Source: an uncultured Oscillospiraceae bacterium
GTDB lineage: Bacteria; Bacillota; Clostridia; Oscillospirales; Oscillospiraceae
DNA length: 64,000 bases
Assembly: GCA_934659425.1 (NCBI GenBank)
Contig: CAKUHU010000001.1
Coordinates: 1-64,000 of the forward strand
Direction of reading: 5' to 3'
In this document: piece after piece, positions 24,387 through 32,888 of the stretch
Position numbering within the stretch: the stretch's first letter is position 1
Layout: each line of letters opens with the position of its first letter
Position numbers and translations under genes: made by a program
The notes under the pieces: model-generated
Databases searched by the model: none
The model's input: the letters and a program-made list of their open reading frames with translations, nothing else
What the model was told of the DNA's origin: nothing

Positions 24387-24735
24387 ACGCCTTTCGGCTC
24401 ACATTCTGAAGGGGCGTATGATGGCATGGATTTGGCAGCCATTTATCCTATTGGGCAGGATGGCCGCTGAAAACGGATCTATGGAACCGTGGAGAACGGG
24501 CATGAGTAGCCTGCACACCGCCGGACAGAGAGGAACTCCTTTGGCTGAGAGAGTTCCGCGGCAAGGAGCTTGCGAAAGACGGCTCGGGAGCGGGGGCGGA
24601 GACGCTCACGGCACCCTCCCCGTAACAGGAGGCTTGAGGGCGGCCGATGGACCGCTGAACATGGGTGGTACCACGAAGGCAGGCGCTTTCGTCCCGTGAA
24701 GTGGGACAAAGCCCCTGCCTGTTTTATTTCTTGTA
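24387..24735 (+). promoter_or_regulatory. T-box leader upstream of hisS
   Basis: Leader of about 350 bases. The T-box sequence GGGTGGTACCACG is at 24663-24675, followed by a terminator. Stem I features appear as GAGTAG (near 24503), CAGAGAGG and GGCTGAGAGAG. It should pass transcription when uncharged cognate tRNA pairs with the specifier codon and, through its NCCA end, with the TGGN bulge. The bulge here is TGGT, which pairs best with discriminator A (or G by wobble), while bacterial tRNA-His has C. I could not place the specifier codon with certainty; GAC at about 24575 and CAC near 24511 are candidates. Confidence 0.85.
24677..24730 (+). terminator. T-box terminator
   Basis: GGCAGGCGCTTTCGTCCC pairs with GGGACAAAGCCCCTGCC, loop GTGAAGT, followed by TGTTTTATTT. 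Its 5' side overlaps the sequence needed for the antiterminator. Confidence 0.88.
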
Positions 24736-24754
24736 AGGGAAAGGAAGTTACCGT

Positions 24755-26110
24755 ATGGAGCGAGTGAAAGCGAGGACCCTGTCCGGGTTTATGGAATTGC
24801 TGCCCTCTCAGCAGGCGCAGTTTGAGCGGGTGCGGGGGATCTTAGAGAGGACCTATCAGCGCTATGGCTTCGCCCCCTTGGACACGCCGATTATTGAAGC
24901 CAGCGAGGTGCTGCTGGCCAAGGCGGGAGGGGAGACGGAGAAGCAGATCTACCGCTTTACCAAGGGTGACAGCGACCTGGCCCTGCGGTTCGATCTGACC
25001 GTACCCTTGGCCAAGTATGTGGCCCTTCATCAAAATGAGCTGGCCTTCCCCTTCCGCCGGTATCAGATCGGCAAGGTCTACCGGGGGGAGCGAGCTCAGC
25101 GGGGGCGGTTCCGGGAGTTCTATCAGGCGGACATCGATGTCATCGGTGACGGGGCGCTGGATATTATCAACGAAGCGGAGATCCCCGCCATCATCTATCA
25201 GACTTTCACCGCCTTGGGGCTGGACCGCTTCCGCATCCGGGTGAACAACCGGAAGATCCTGAACGGCTTTTATGCCATGCTGGGACTGACGGAGAAGTCC
25301 GGAGACGTCATGCGGACGGTGGACAAACTGGACAAGATCGGGCCGGAGAAGGTGAAGGCCATTTTGGTGGAGGACTTCGGTGTGACCGAGGCGGACGCGG
25401 GGGAGATTTTGGCCTTTATCGGCATCAGCGGCGGCAACGGGGAAGTTTTGGCCGCCCTGGAGGGCTACCGGGGACGCAATGAGGTGTTTGACCGGGGGCT
25501 GGATGAGCTGAAGACGGTCACCCAGTATTTGAGCGCCTTTGGTGTGCCCGAGGACCACTTCGCCGTGGATCTCACCATTGCCCGGGGGCTGGATTACTAC
25601 ACCGGCACCGTGTATGAGACGGTCCTGCTGGACCATCCTGAGGTGGGGTCCGTGTGCTCCGGTGGACGGTATGATAACTTGGCGGAATATTACACAGAAA
25701 AACAACTGCCTGGAGTGGGCATTTCCATCGGGCTTACCCGGCTGTTCTATGTGCTGCAGGAGCAGGGGATGCTGAACCCCGACCTTCCCACCGCACCGGC
25801 GGACGTGCTGATTTTGCCCATGACGGAGGACCTGTCCCCTGCGGTGGCCTTTGCCACCGCCTGCCGGGGAGCCGGCGTGCGGGCGCAGCTCTACACCGAG
25901 CCCAAAAAGTTCAAGGCCAAGATGAATTACGCCGACAAGCTGGGAGTGCCCTTTGTGGCATTCTTAGGGGAGGACGAGGTGGCTGTGGGAGTGGTCTCGC
26001 TGAAGGATATGGCCTCCGGCGAGCAGGAAAAGGTGGGGCTGAAGGATGCACCGGCGTGGCTGCAGGAGAAGTTGGCGGCAAAAAGCCAGGGCAAGCCGAT
26101 CAAGGGATAA
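24755..26110 (+). CDS. hisS: Histidyl-tRNA synthetase
   Basis: Predicted 451-aa class II synthetase. Motif 1 region RYGFAPLDTPIIE, motif 2 RRYQIGKVYRGERAQRGRFR near 105-125, the histidine-specific GLDYYTGTVYE near 282-292, and motif 3 VGISIGLTRLFYVL. A C-terminal anticodon-binding domain (about 345-430, KAKMNYADKLGVPFV) is present. ATG 24755 follows GGGAAAGGAAG. Behind the T-box, and probably cotranscribed with the SLH gene and aspS downstream. Confidence 0.97.
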   Translation: MERVKARTLSGFMELLPSQQAQFERVRGILERTYQRYGFAPLDTPIIEASEVLLAKAGGETEKQIYRFTKGDSDLALRFDLTVPLAKYVALHQNELAFPFRRYQIGKVYRGERAQRGRFREFYQADIDVIGDGALDIINEAEIPAIIYQTFTALGLDRFRIRVNNRKILNGFYAMLGLTEKSGDVMRTVDKLDKIGPEKVKAILVEDFGVTEADAGEILAFIGISGGNGEVLAALEGYRGRNEVFDRGLDELKTVTQYLSAFGVPEDHFAVDLTIARGLDYYTGTVYETVLLDHPEVGSVCSGGRYDNLAEYYTEKQLPGVGISIGLTRLFYVLQEQGMLNPDLPTAPADVLILPMTEDLSPAVAFATACRGAGVRAQLYTEPKKFKAKMNYADKLGVPFVAFLGEDEVAVGVVSLKDMASGEQEKVGLKDAPAWLQEKLAAKSQGKPIKG

Positions 26111-26148
26111 GGCCTGACCGCCGCCCACAGTGGTAGGAAGGGGGGCGG

Positions 26149-26371
26149 ATGGGAGTTGGACTATTCCGATGCCGTAGATTTTTTTATCGGACCGCCGAGC
26201 TGGGCATCCCGGCCCGTTTCTATTTTGTACCTGTTCCCGGGAGGACGGCCACCGTGTATACACTGGCGGCAGATTTTTGGAGCGGCAGGAGGCGTGCAAA
26301 GCGTTGGACCGGCTGCTGACGTGGCTGGAGATGAGATCGGTGCCAGCGGCAGAGAACGGATATATCAATAA
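26149..26371 (+). pseudogene. Short degraded gene between hisS and the SLH protein
   Basis: ATG 26149 follows AGGAAGGGGGG and opens a 56-codon frame (RFFYRTAELGIPARFYFVPVP...) ending TGA 26319. A +1 shift near 26275 continues with LERQEACKALDRLLTWLEMR to 26371, a more helical, coding-like sequence. It looks like a gene of about 70 codons with an indel; no family recognised. Confidence 0.35.
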
Positions 26372-26380
26372 GGAGATTTT

Positions 26381-27328
26381 ATGAAGAAACGTGTGATCGG
26401 TATCATACTGGCGGGAGCGGTGTGCCTGTCCTCCGCATGGGCGGCGGAGTCTGAGCCCTTTCCCGCGGTGAACCCCTATCCGGGCTACGCAGATGCGGCG
26501 GAGGAGGACTGGTTCTACGACAACGTCAAGCTGTGCTATGAGACGGGGCTGATGACGGGTACCGACTTGGGATTTGAACCCCAGAGGGTGCTCACCGTGG
26601 GTGAGGTGACTGCAGTAGCTGCCCGAATGAATGAGGCCATCACTGGGGAGAGCATTCCGGTGGATATTTCTGGGCCTGGGGAGACTGCTCCCTGGTACCA
26701 GCGGTACGTGGACTATCTGGAACGACTGGGCGTCTCCGTCCCCGATGGAGTAAAGGAGGCCACCCGGATGGAGTTCGTTTCCCTCCTCTACCTGCCCTGC
26801 ATCCGGGAGAATGCCGGGGAATATTTGGCCCCCATCAATCCGAATCCGGGCCAGCTTCCCGACACCGATGATGCCCGGGTGCTGGATTTTTACAGTGCGG
26901 GTATCCTCACTGGCGTGGACCGGTGGGGGACTTTTGCAGGAGACGAGACCTTGACAAGGGCGGAGTGTGCCGCCATGGTCAGCCGGCTGATTCGGCCGGA
27001 GCTGCGGCTCACCTTTACGCCCGATGACGATTCCTCCTTCATCGCCGCCTATCTGACGCCGGATACGGTGATGTTTGAGAGCGGCCTTACAGCGGAGGAG
27101 TTCCTTATCACCATCAACAACGCCATCGCCGCCTGGGAGGGGGCGCTGGGGGAGGAATTCAACTGGCACTATGTCTGGACCGATGGGAAAACGGTGCTGG
27201 AGCATTTGAAGGAGGACTCACTGGCGGCCTTGGGGGTCACATCCAAGGAGGGGACCCAGGCGTATCAGGATTTCGATGTGCAGGTGTATTACAGCAGGCT
27301 CATTGACCTGACAGGCGGCCCCCTTTAA
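26381..27328 (+). CDS. Exported SLH-domain protein, possible SurA-type tail
   Basis: Predicted 315-aa protein. Signal peptide MKKRVIGIILAGAVCLSSAWA (cleavage near 21-22). Three degenerate SLH repeats: about 30-85 (DWFYDNVKLCYETGLMTGTD), 90-145, and 155-205 (FYSAGILTGVDRWGTFAGDE, LTRAECAAMVSRLI). The last 90 residues (TPDTVMFESGLTAEEFLITI onward) include DGKTVLEHLKEDSLAALG, which resembles the N-terminal chaperone helix region of SurA/PrsA-like foldases but no PPIase domain follows. AAGGAG precedes ATG 26381. Located between two tRNA synthetase genes; a surface or foldase-like role is inference. Confidence 0.75.
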   Translation: MKKRVIGIILAGAVCLSSAWAAESEPFPAVNPYPGYADAAEEDWFYDNVKLCYETGLMTGTDLGFEPQRVLTVGEVTAVAARMNEAITGESIPVDISGPGETAPWYQRYVDYLERLGVSVPDGVKEATRMEFVSLLYLPCIRENAGEYLAPINPNPGQLPDTDDARVLDFYSAGILTGVDRWGTFAGDETLTRAECAAMVSRLIRPELRLTFTPDDDSSFIAAYLTPDTVMFESGLTAEEFLITINNAIAAWEGALGEEFNWHYVWTDGKTVLEHLKEDSLAALGVTSKEGTQAYQDFDVQVYYSRLIDLTGGPL

Positions 27329-27390
27329 GGGATGCGGGATAAACGAATTATAATATCAATATTTAAAAATACGATTTGGAGATGATCTTT

Positions 27391-29181
27391 GTGGACCAGT
27401 GCAAGACTGCGTACCGCAGCCACAACTGCGGAGAACTGCGGATGACTGAGGTGGGGCAGAGCGTCACCTTGGCCGGATTTCTGGAAAATTTCCGGGAAGT
27501 GGGTGCCAACCTGGGCTTTGCCGTCCTACGGGACTTCTACGGCACCACACAGGTGGTGTGTGAGAGTGAGGAGATGGTAAAGGCCTTTAAGGGGCTGAAC
27601 AAGGAGTCCACGGTGCAGGTATCCGGCACCGTCCGGGAGCGGGACAGCAAGAACCCCAAGCTGCCCACCGGCGACATCGAGGTGGTGCCCGAGTCCCTGA
27701 CCGTGCTGGGCAAGTGCCGCCACAACGAGCTGCCTTTCCAGGTCAGCCGAAGCCGGGAGGCCGATGAGTCCGCCCGGCTCAAGCACCGCTATCTGGATCT
27801 GCGCAATCCAGAGGTCAAGAAGAACATCATCCTCCGCTCCCAGGTGGTAGCCGCCCTGCGGTCGGCCATGATCGACCACGGGTTTATGGAGATCACCACC
27901 CCCATTTTGACCGCATCCTCTCCCGAGGGGGCCCGGGATTATCTGGTGCCCTCCCGGAAGCACCCGGGAAAATTCTACGCCCTGCCCCAGGCCCCCCAGC
28001 AGTTCAAGCAGCTGCTGATGGCCTCTGGATTTGATAAGTATTTCCAGATCGCCCCCTGCTTCCGGGACGAGGATGCCCGGGGAGACCGCTCTCCCGGTGA
28101 GTTCTACCAGTTGGATATGGAGATGGCCTTTGCGTCCCAGGAGGATGTGTTTGCCGTTTTGGAGGACGTGCTGCCACCCATCTTTGCCAAATACGGCACC
28201 TACGACACCGCCTCCCAGCCGCCCTTCCAGCGCATCCCCTACGCCCAGGCCATGGAGAAGTACGGCTCGGACAAGCCCGATCTGCGTATCGACCTGACTG
28301 TCACCGAGGCCACTGGGCTGCTGGCTGACTGCGGGTTCGGGCCCTTTGAGGGAAGTACGGTCAAGGCGGTGGTGGTCAGCGATTTTGAGGGCACTCGGAA
28401 GCAGATCGACAAGCTGTGTGCCGACGTGGAGGTCCAGAGTGGAAACAAAGCCTACTGGTTCCGGATGGATGAGAACGGGGAGCTGGTGGGCGGCATCGCC
28501 AAGTTTGTCCAGGAGAAGAAGGAGGAGGTCATCTCTGCCCTGGCGCTGAAGCCCAACTCCTTTGTGGGCCTGGCCGCCGGGAAAAAGGGAGCGGCCCAGA
28601 AGACGGCAGGCGTGCTGGTCAAGACCTTGGGCGCCTTTTGTCCTAACCACTTTCAAAAGGAGCAGTACGCCTTTTGCTGGATCGTGGACTTCCCCATGTA
28701 CGAGATCGGGGAGGAGAGCGGGGAGCTGGAGTTCTGCCACAACCCCTTCTCTATGCCCTCCGGCGGGCTGGAGGTGCTGAAGAAGGCTGCGGAGGGGGAG
28801 ATCGATCCCCTCACCATCACCGCCGACCAGTACGACCTGGTGTGCAACGGTGTGGAGCTGTCCTCCGGCGCAGTGCGGAACCACGACCCGGAGATCATGG
28901 TAGAGGCCTTCCAGCTGGTGGGCCTGGGCGAGGAGGATGTGAAGGCAAAATTCCCCGCTATGTATAATGCCTTCACTTACGGTGCGCCCCCCCATGCGGG
29001 CATTGCCCCCGGGGTGGACCGGATGGTCATGCTGTTGGCCGGGGAGGACTCCATCCGGGAAATCATCCCCTTCCCCATGAACAAGAACGCCCAGGATTTG
29101 ATGATGGATGCACCCGGCTTTGTGACGCCGGCACAGCTTGCAGAGCTGCACATTCAGGTCACGGAGACGGAAGAGGCATAA
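27391..29181 (+). CDS. aspS: Aspartyl-tRNA synthetase
   Basis: Predicted 596-aa bacterial-type class II synthetase. N-terminal OB-fold anticodon-binding domain (about 10-105), motif 1 near AMIDHGFMEITTPIL, motif 2 FRDEDARGDRSPGEF with the flipping loop, the bacterial GAD insertion domain (about 285-405), and motif 3 GVDRMVMLLAG. GTG 27391 is preferred because GGAG (27378-27381) is 9 bases upstream; ATG 27382 abuts that site and TTG 27376 overlaps it. It follows the SLH gene by 62 bases, where TATAAT (27350s) could give an extra promoter. Confidence 0.95.
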   Translation: MDQCKTAYRSHNCGELRMTEVGQSVTLAGFLENFREVGANLGFAVLRDFYGTTQVVCESEEMVKAFKGLNKESTVQVSGTVRERDSKNPKLPTGDIEVVPESLTVLGKCRHNELPFQVSRSREADESARLKHRYLDLRNPEVKKNIILRSQVVAALRSAMIDHGFMEITTPILTASSPEGARDYLVPSRKHPGKFYALPQAPQQFKQLLMASGFDKYFQIAPCFRDEDARGDRSPGEFYQLDMEMAFASQEDVFAVLEDVLPPIFAKYGTYDTASQPPFQRIPYAQAMEKYGSDKPDLRIDLTVTEATGLLADCGFGPFEGSTVKAVVVSDFEGTRKQIDKLCADVEVQSGNKAYWFRMDENGELVGGIAKFVQEKKEEVISALALKPNSFVGLAAGKKGAAQKTAGVLVKTLGAFCPNHFQKEQYAFCWIVDFPMYEIGEESGELEFCHNPFSMPSGGLEVLKKAAEGEIDPLTITADQYDLVCNGVELSSGAVRNHDPEIMVEAFQLVGLGEEDVKAKFPAMYNAFTYGAPPHAGIAPGVDRMVMLLAGEDSIREIIPFPMNKNAQDLMMDAPGFVTPAQLAELHIQVTETEEA

Positions 29182-29255
29182 AAATAGGGCGGCCGCATCT
29201 TTATGGAGGAGGCCGCCGGGATGAGATTGACAGCGGGGGAAGAGAGGCCCTGCAA

Positions 29256-29294
29256 GAAAAGTGCCCGGCGGCAAAATGCCGCCGGGCGCTTTTC
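29256..29294 (+). terminator. Bidirectional terminator between aspS and the XRE gene
   Basis: AAAAGTGCCCGGCGGC, 5-base loop, GCCGCCGGGCGCTTTT. Its right end includes the stop region of the minus-strand XRE gene. Confidence 0.85.
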
Positions 29295-29601
29295 ATGTTC
29301 CGTTTTCCAGCATGGCGTCTAAAAAGGAGAAAAGAGTCTGCCGCTGCCGGGGGGTCAGACGCTCCAGGCGGCAGAGCAGATCCTCTTCCATGGAGCTGGA
29401 TTCCTCCGGAAAGTGAAAGAAGGCCCGCATGGAGATCCCCAAAGCGTCACACACCAGGGACAGATTCTCCACGGAGATCCCCTTTTCCCCCAATTCTACG
29501 GCCCGCAGAAAGCTCTGGGACAAGCCGCATGAGTTGGCCAGGCGGTTGGTGGTCCAGTTTTTTGCCTCCCGAAGAGTGGCGATCCGTTTTCCTATCTCCA
29601 T
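29293..29601 (-). CDS. XRE-family helix-turn-helix regulator
   Basis: Predicted 102-aa cytoplasmic regulator. HTH_3 domain at about 5-62: RIATLREAKNWTTNRLANSC, GLSQSFLRAVELGEKGISVE, LSLVCDALGISMRAFF. The C-terminal 35 residues (EESSSMEEDLLCRLERLTPR) are a helical tail found in small clostridial XRE proteins. ATG 29601 follows GATGAGG 8 bases upstream. Divergent from a 66-aa gene across a very AT-rich 128-base region, so autoregulation of that region is plausible. Confidence 0.85.
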   Translation of the reverse strand: MEIGKRIATLREAKNWTTNRLANSCGLSQSFLRAVELGEKGISVENLSLVCDALGISMRAFFHFPEESSSMEEDLLCRLERLTPRQRQTLFSFLDAMLENGT

Positions 29602-29729
29602 AAAAATACCTCATCGGCTTTTTCTATAACCATAGCAAAAAAAGGAAGGTATATTTACATCTATAATAATTTATGTTATATTTATAAATATAAATATGGA
29701 AGAAAAAGAAAAAAGGAGGAAGGGCAGGA

Positions 29730-29930
29730 ATGGATATGGGCAGCAGATCCATGGAGGAGGGGGGCGGCAATTGGAAGATCCCCTTGGCTCAGGTGGAGGA
29801 AATTGATGAACTCAAGGCCCGATATAGTATATACAGCGATGAAGTTTTGATCCGTTGGGTGAATGCTGTCACCGGCAGTCATCGAAACGCCATTGCATCC
29901 ATTTTAAAAGAGCGGGGACAAATGTCATAA
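29730..29930 (+). CDS. Small protein of unknown function, divergent from the XRE regulator
   Basis: Predicted 66-aa soluble protein. ATG 29730 has GGAGG at 29715-29719, and TATAAT (29662-29667) stands in the AT-rich region upstream. A Met/Gly-rich start is followed by helical DELKARYSIYSDEVLIRWVN and AVTGSHRNAIASILKERG. I recognise no family. A strong terminator follows. The combination of promoter, RBS and terminator supports a real gene. Confidence 0.6.
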   Translation: MDMGSRSMEEGGGNWKIPLAQVEEIDELKARYSIYSDEVLIRWVNAVTGSHRNAIASILKERGQMS

Positions 29931-29946
29931 AGATCAGGGAATATAT

Positions 29947-29991
29947 AAAAACGGAGGGTATTTCTTTAAATAAGAAATACCCTCCGTTTTT
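29947..29991 (+). terminator. Bidirectional terminator between the small gene and galE
   Basis: AAAAACGGAGGGTATTTCTT and its complement, 5-base loop, flanked by A and T runs; it serves both convergent genes. Confidence 0.9.
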
Positions 29992-29996
29992 AAAAA

Positions 29997-30983
29997 TTAC
30001 CCTTCGTATCCATTGGGATGGCGCTTGTGCCAGATCCAGGCATCGGAGATAATCTCATCCAGCCCCCGTTGGGGGCTCCAGCCCAGGACTTCTTTCGCCT
30101 TTTGATTGGAGGCGATGAGCACGGACGGATCTCCCGCCCGGCGGGGCTCCACGATGGCGGGGATGGCGGCGCCGGTGACTTTGCGGGCGGTCTCAATGAT
30201 CTCTTTGACGGAGAAGCCGTCGCCGCTGCCCAGGTTGAAGGGACCGCTGGCGCCGCCTCTATCCAGGTGCTCTAAGGCCAAAAGGTGGGCGTTGGCCAGG
30301 TCCCGGACGTGGATGTAGTCCCGGACGCAGGTGCCGTCGGCGGTGGGGTAGTCGTCCCCAAAGATGCCCACGTGGTCCCGCTTGCCCAGGGCGCACTGGA
30401 GAACGATGGGGATCAGGTGGGTCTCCGGGGCGTGGTCCTCGCCGATGTCGGCATCGGGATTGGAGCCGGCGGCATTGAAATAGCGCAGAGCGGCGTAGCG
30501 GATGCCGTAGGCCTGGCAGCTCCACTTAAGGAGCCCCTCGATGGCCAGCTTGGAGGCACCGTAGGGATTGGTGGGCTCTGTGCGGTCCGTCTCCTGGATG
30601 GGCTGCTTTTCCGGCTCGCCGTAGGTGGCGGCGGTGGAGGAAAAGACGATCTTGTCCACGCCGTGGTTCTTCATGGCGGTGAGCATGCTCACCGCACCGG
30701 TGACATTGTTGCCGTAGTATTTCAGGGGATCGGCCACGCTCTCTCCCACCAGGGAGAAGGCGGCAAAATTGATGACGCCGTCGATGGGAAATTCGGAGAA
30801 CACCCGCTCCAGAAAAGCTCCGTCCCGGACATCGCCTACCCGGAGCTTGGCACCTTTTACGGCCTGCCAGTGGCCGGTGCAGAGATTGTCTGCCACGACG
30901 ACCTCGTAACCCTTTTCCGCCAGCAGAGCCACCATATGGCTGCCAATGTAGCCGGCACCGCCGGCGACCAAAATGGTTTTCAT
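29997..30983 (-). CDS. galE: UDP-glucose 4-epimerase
   Basis: Predicted 328-aa NAD-dependent epimerase interconverting UDP-glucose and UDP-galactose. Rossmann motif VAGGAGYIGSHMV (residues 6-18), STAATYGEP with the catalytic Ser/Thr region near 120, and catalytic YxxxK in NPYGASKLAIE near 147. NPDADIGEDHAPETHLIP is the GalE substrate-binding block. RBS GAGGAGG precedes ATG 30983. Likely feeds cell-surface polysaccharide or galactose use; no Leloir partners are in the window. Confidence 0.96.
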   Translation of the reverse strand: MKTILVAGGAGYIGSHMVALLAEKGYEVVVADNLCTGHWQAVKGAKLRVGDVRDGAFLERVFSEFPIDGVINFAAFSLVGESVADPLKYYGNNVTGAVSMLTAMKNHGVDKIVFSSTAATYGEPEKQPIQETDRTEPTNPYGASKLAIEGLLKWSCQAYGIRYAALRYFNAAGSNPDADIGEDHAPETHLIPIVLQCALGKRDHVGIFGDDYPTADGTCVRDYIHVRDLANAHLLALEHLDRGGASGPFNLGSGDGFSVKEIIETARKVTGAAIPAIVEPRRAGDPSVLIASNQKAKEVLGWSPQRGLDEIISDAWIWHKRHPNGYEG

Positions 30984-31235
30984 AAAATGACCTCCTCACT
31001 TTTCCGCTGTCCCATCCTGACATAGCGGGATGGTATTTTGAAATCCTGCCGGCGGCGGGCTGTGCCGCCGAGACAGATAAAACCCGATGGGGCGGTAATA
31101 CCATTATTATACCATAGCAGACACAAGGTGGCGAGAAAAGATTTTTTCCCGCTGCGGCCGGGAAAAGAGGGGCCTTTCCGCATGGATGCCAGGGTCTGCA
31201 TCATATAGATGGGACAGAAAAAGGAGGGGGTTTCC

Positions 31236-31994
31236 ATGAAGTTGATCTTTGTCAAACGGAAGATGGTGACAGCGGCGGCCTGCGCAGTGGCCGCGGCGGT
31301 GATGTTTGGAGTGGTGAATTCGCCGTTGACGGTGGGGGCGGCGGCTACCCAGAGGCAGCTTCCCATCTATTGTGTGGAGCGGGATCAGAAGATGATCTCC
31401 ATTTCCTTCGATGCCGCCTGGGGCAATGAGGATACCCAGCAGCTCATCGACATTTTGGGAAAGTTTGATATCAAAGCCACCTTTTTTGTGGTGGGGGAGT
31501 GGGTGGACAAGTATCCGGAGTCGGTCAAGGCCCTCTCTAACGCTGGGCATGAGGTGATGAACCACTCCAATACCCACGCCCATATGACCCAGCTTTCCAA
31601 GAATGAGATCATCGCCGACGTAAATGCCTGCAACGACAAGATCGAGGCGGTGACGGGGGTGCGGCCCACCCTGATCCGCCCGCCCTATGGAGAATATGAT
31701 GACAACGTGATCTCCGCCATCCGGTCCATGGGCATGGAGCCCATCCAGTGGGATGTGGACAGCCTGGACTGGAAGGAAATCTCCGCCGCCGAGATCACCC
31801 AGCGGGTGACCAGTAAGGTCCAGGCCGGGTCCATCGTGCTCTTCCACAATGCCGCCCTCCACACGCCGGAGGCGCTGCCCACCATTTTAGAGACGCTGCT
31901 CCAGCAGGGATATACCTTTGTGCCCATTTCTCAGCTCATTCTGCCCCAGCCCTATACCATCGACCACACCGGCCGGCAATACACCGGGAGCTAA
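31236..31994 (+). CDS. Polysaccharide deacetylase, PdaB-like
   Basis: Predicted 252-aa exported carbohydrate esterase 4 protein. An N-terminal hydrophobic segment (AAACAVAAAVMFGVVNS, about 12-28) is a signal peptide or anchor. NodB domain from about 50: ISISFDAAWGNEDT (the PdaB-type variant of TFDDG), HSNTHAHM metal site, RPPYGEYDDNVI, and WDVDSLDW. This variant resembles Bacillus sporulation protein PdaB more than classical deacetylases, so a spore peptidoglycan role is probable and activity uncertain. ATG 31236 follows AAGGAGGGGG; upstream in-frame ATG 31209 has no RBS. Confidence 0.88.
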   Translation: MKLIFVKRKMVTAAACAVAAAVMFGVVNSPLTVGAAATQRQLPIYCVERDQKMISISFDAAWGNEDTQQLIDILGKFDIKATFFVVGEWVDKYPESVKALSNAGHEVMNHSNTHAHMTQLSKNEIIADVNACNDKIEAVTGVRPTLIRPPYGEYDDNVISAIRSMGMEPIQWDVDSLDWKEISAAEITQRVTSKVQAGSIVLFHNAALHTPEALPTILETLLQQGYTFVPISQLILPQPYTIDHTGRQYTGS

Positions 31995-32033
31995 TAAGAG
32001 GGCAGGCGGAGGTCATGGGTGCCGGACTCTCAC

Positions 32034-32062
32034 TTGACAAGTGGGGAAGTGTCGTATAAAAT
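32034..32062 (+). promoter_or_regulatory. Promoter of the TPP riboswitch-thiT unit
   Basis: TTGACA (32034-32039) and TATAAAAT (32055-32062); either -10 phase gives 15-17 base spacing. Confidence 0.75.
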
Positions 32063-32089
32063 AAATAAGAACCGCGAGGACAAACTGAA

Positions 32090-32190
32090 TGCAGGGGCGC
32101 TGAACGCAAGTTCGGCTGAGATGCGGGGCGATAGCGCCCCCGGTCCCTTCCAACCTGACCCGGGTAATGCCGGCGTAGGGAGCGATTTGG
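32090..32190 (+). promoter_or_regulatory. TPP riboswitch (THI element)
   Basis: Conserved THI-box blocks in order: GCAGGGGCGCT (from 32091), GGCTGAGATGCGGGG, CCAACCTGACCCGGGTAATGCC and GGCGTAGGGA. A terminator follows about 25 bases later, so thiamine pyrophosphate should stop transcription of thiT. Confidence 0.94.
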
Positions 32191-32212
32191 TGACAACCAT
32201 TGTCTCTTTTCG

Positions 32213-32255
32213 TACCGCAACGCGCCTTTCCCGGTTTGCGCTTGCGGTATTTTTG
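32213..32255 (+). terminator. TPP-riboswitch terminator
   Basis: ACCGCAACGCGC pairs with GCGCTTGCGGT with one bulged C, followed by ATTTTTGTG. Confidence 0.8.
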
Positions 32256-32270
32256 TGAAAAGAGAGGAAA

Positions 32271-32843
32271 ATGACCGTGGAAAAGACTCATTCGAAGACC
32301 CAAACCGTCCGTATGCTCACAGAGGGGGCCATTATGGTGGCGCTGAGCCTGATCTTGGGGCTGCTCAAGTTCTTTGAGATGCCCCAGGGAGGGTCGGTCT
32401 CCCTTGAGATGCTGCCCCTATTTCTGTTTTGTGTCCGCTGGGGTGTGGGCAATGGCTTCATTGCATGCACCGCCTTTGGCATCCTTCAGGTATTTGTCCA
32501 GGGGGCGGTCTCCTATGGCTGGGTGTCCATCCTGCTGGACTATGTGGTGGCCTTTGCGGTGATCGGTGTGGCCGGGCTGGGGAAGGGCCATCGATACGGC
32601 ATATTCTGGGGAAGCATTCTGGGCGCGGCGGCCCGGTTTGTCGTCCATTTTATCAGCGGGATCACCGTATACCGCATTGTGGCGCCTACGGAGATCTTGG
32701 GCACCGTTTTTGACCAGCCTGTGCTTTATTCCATCGTATACAACGGCTGGTATATGGCGATTGATTTGGTCATCTGCCTGATTCTTTTCGCACTGCTGTA
32801 TAAGCCGATGAACAAATACCTGACGGGGGCCGACCTTCGCTGA
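32271..32843 (+). CDS. thiT: Thiamine ECF transporter S component ThiT
   Basis: Predicted 190-aa membrane protein with six hydrophobic segments, the substrate-binding subunit for thiamine of an energy-coupling factor transporter. Family signatures: MLTEGAIMVALSLILGLLKF (TM1), MPQGGSVSLEMLPLFLF in the thiamine-binding loop, and VYNGWYMAIDLVICLILF in the last segment. The shared EcfA/A'/T module is not in the window. Placement behind a TPP riboswitch agrees with the assignment. ATG 32271 follows GAGAGGA. Confidence 0.95.
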   Translation: MTVEKTHSKTQTVRMLTEGAIMVALSLILGLLKFFEMPQGGSVSLEMLPLFLFCVRWGVGNGFIACTAFGILQVFVQGAVSYGWVSILLDYVVAFAVIGVAGLGKGHRYGIFWGSILGAAARFVVHFISGITVYRIVAPTEILGTVFDQPVLYSIVYNGWYMAIDLVICLILFALLYKPMNKYLTGADLR

Positions 32844-32888
32844 CCGGATACATGGAGGGCGGGCGGCCTGTTTGGAGGAGGGACCTTC

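Noticed and set aside
24418..24699. A 93-codon frame upstream of hisS
   Set aside because: It lies across the T-box leader, which is non-coding by its conserved structure.
27526..29274. A 582-codon open frame on the minus strand
   Set aside because: Antisense shadow of aspS; it lacks RBS, and the plus-strand frame has all synthetase motifs.
32019..32258. A 79-codon frame before thiT
   Set aside because: It covers the TPP aptamer and terminator, so it is not a gene.
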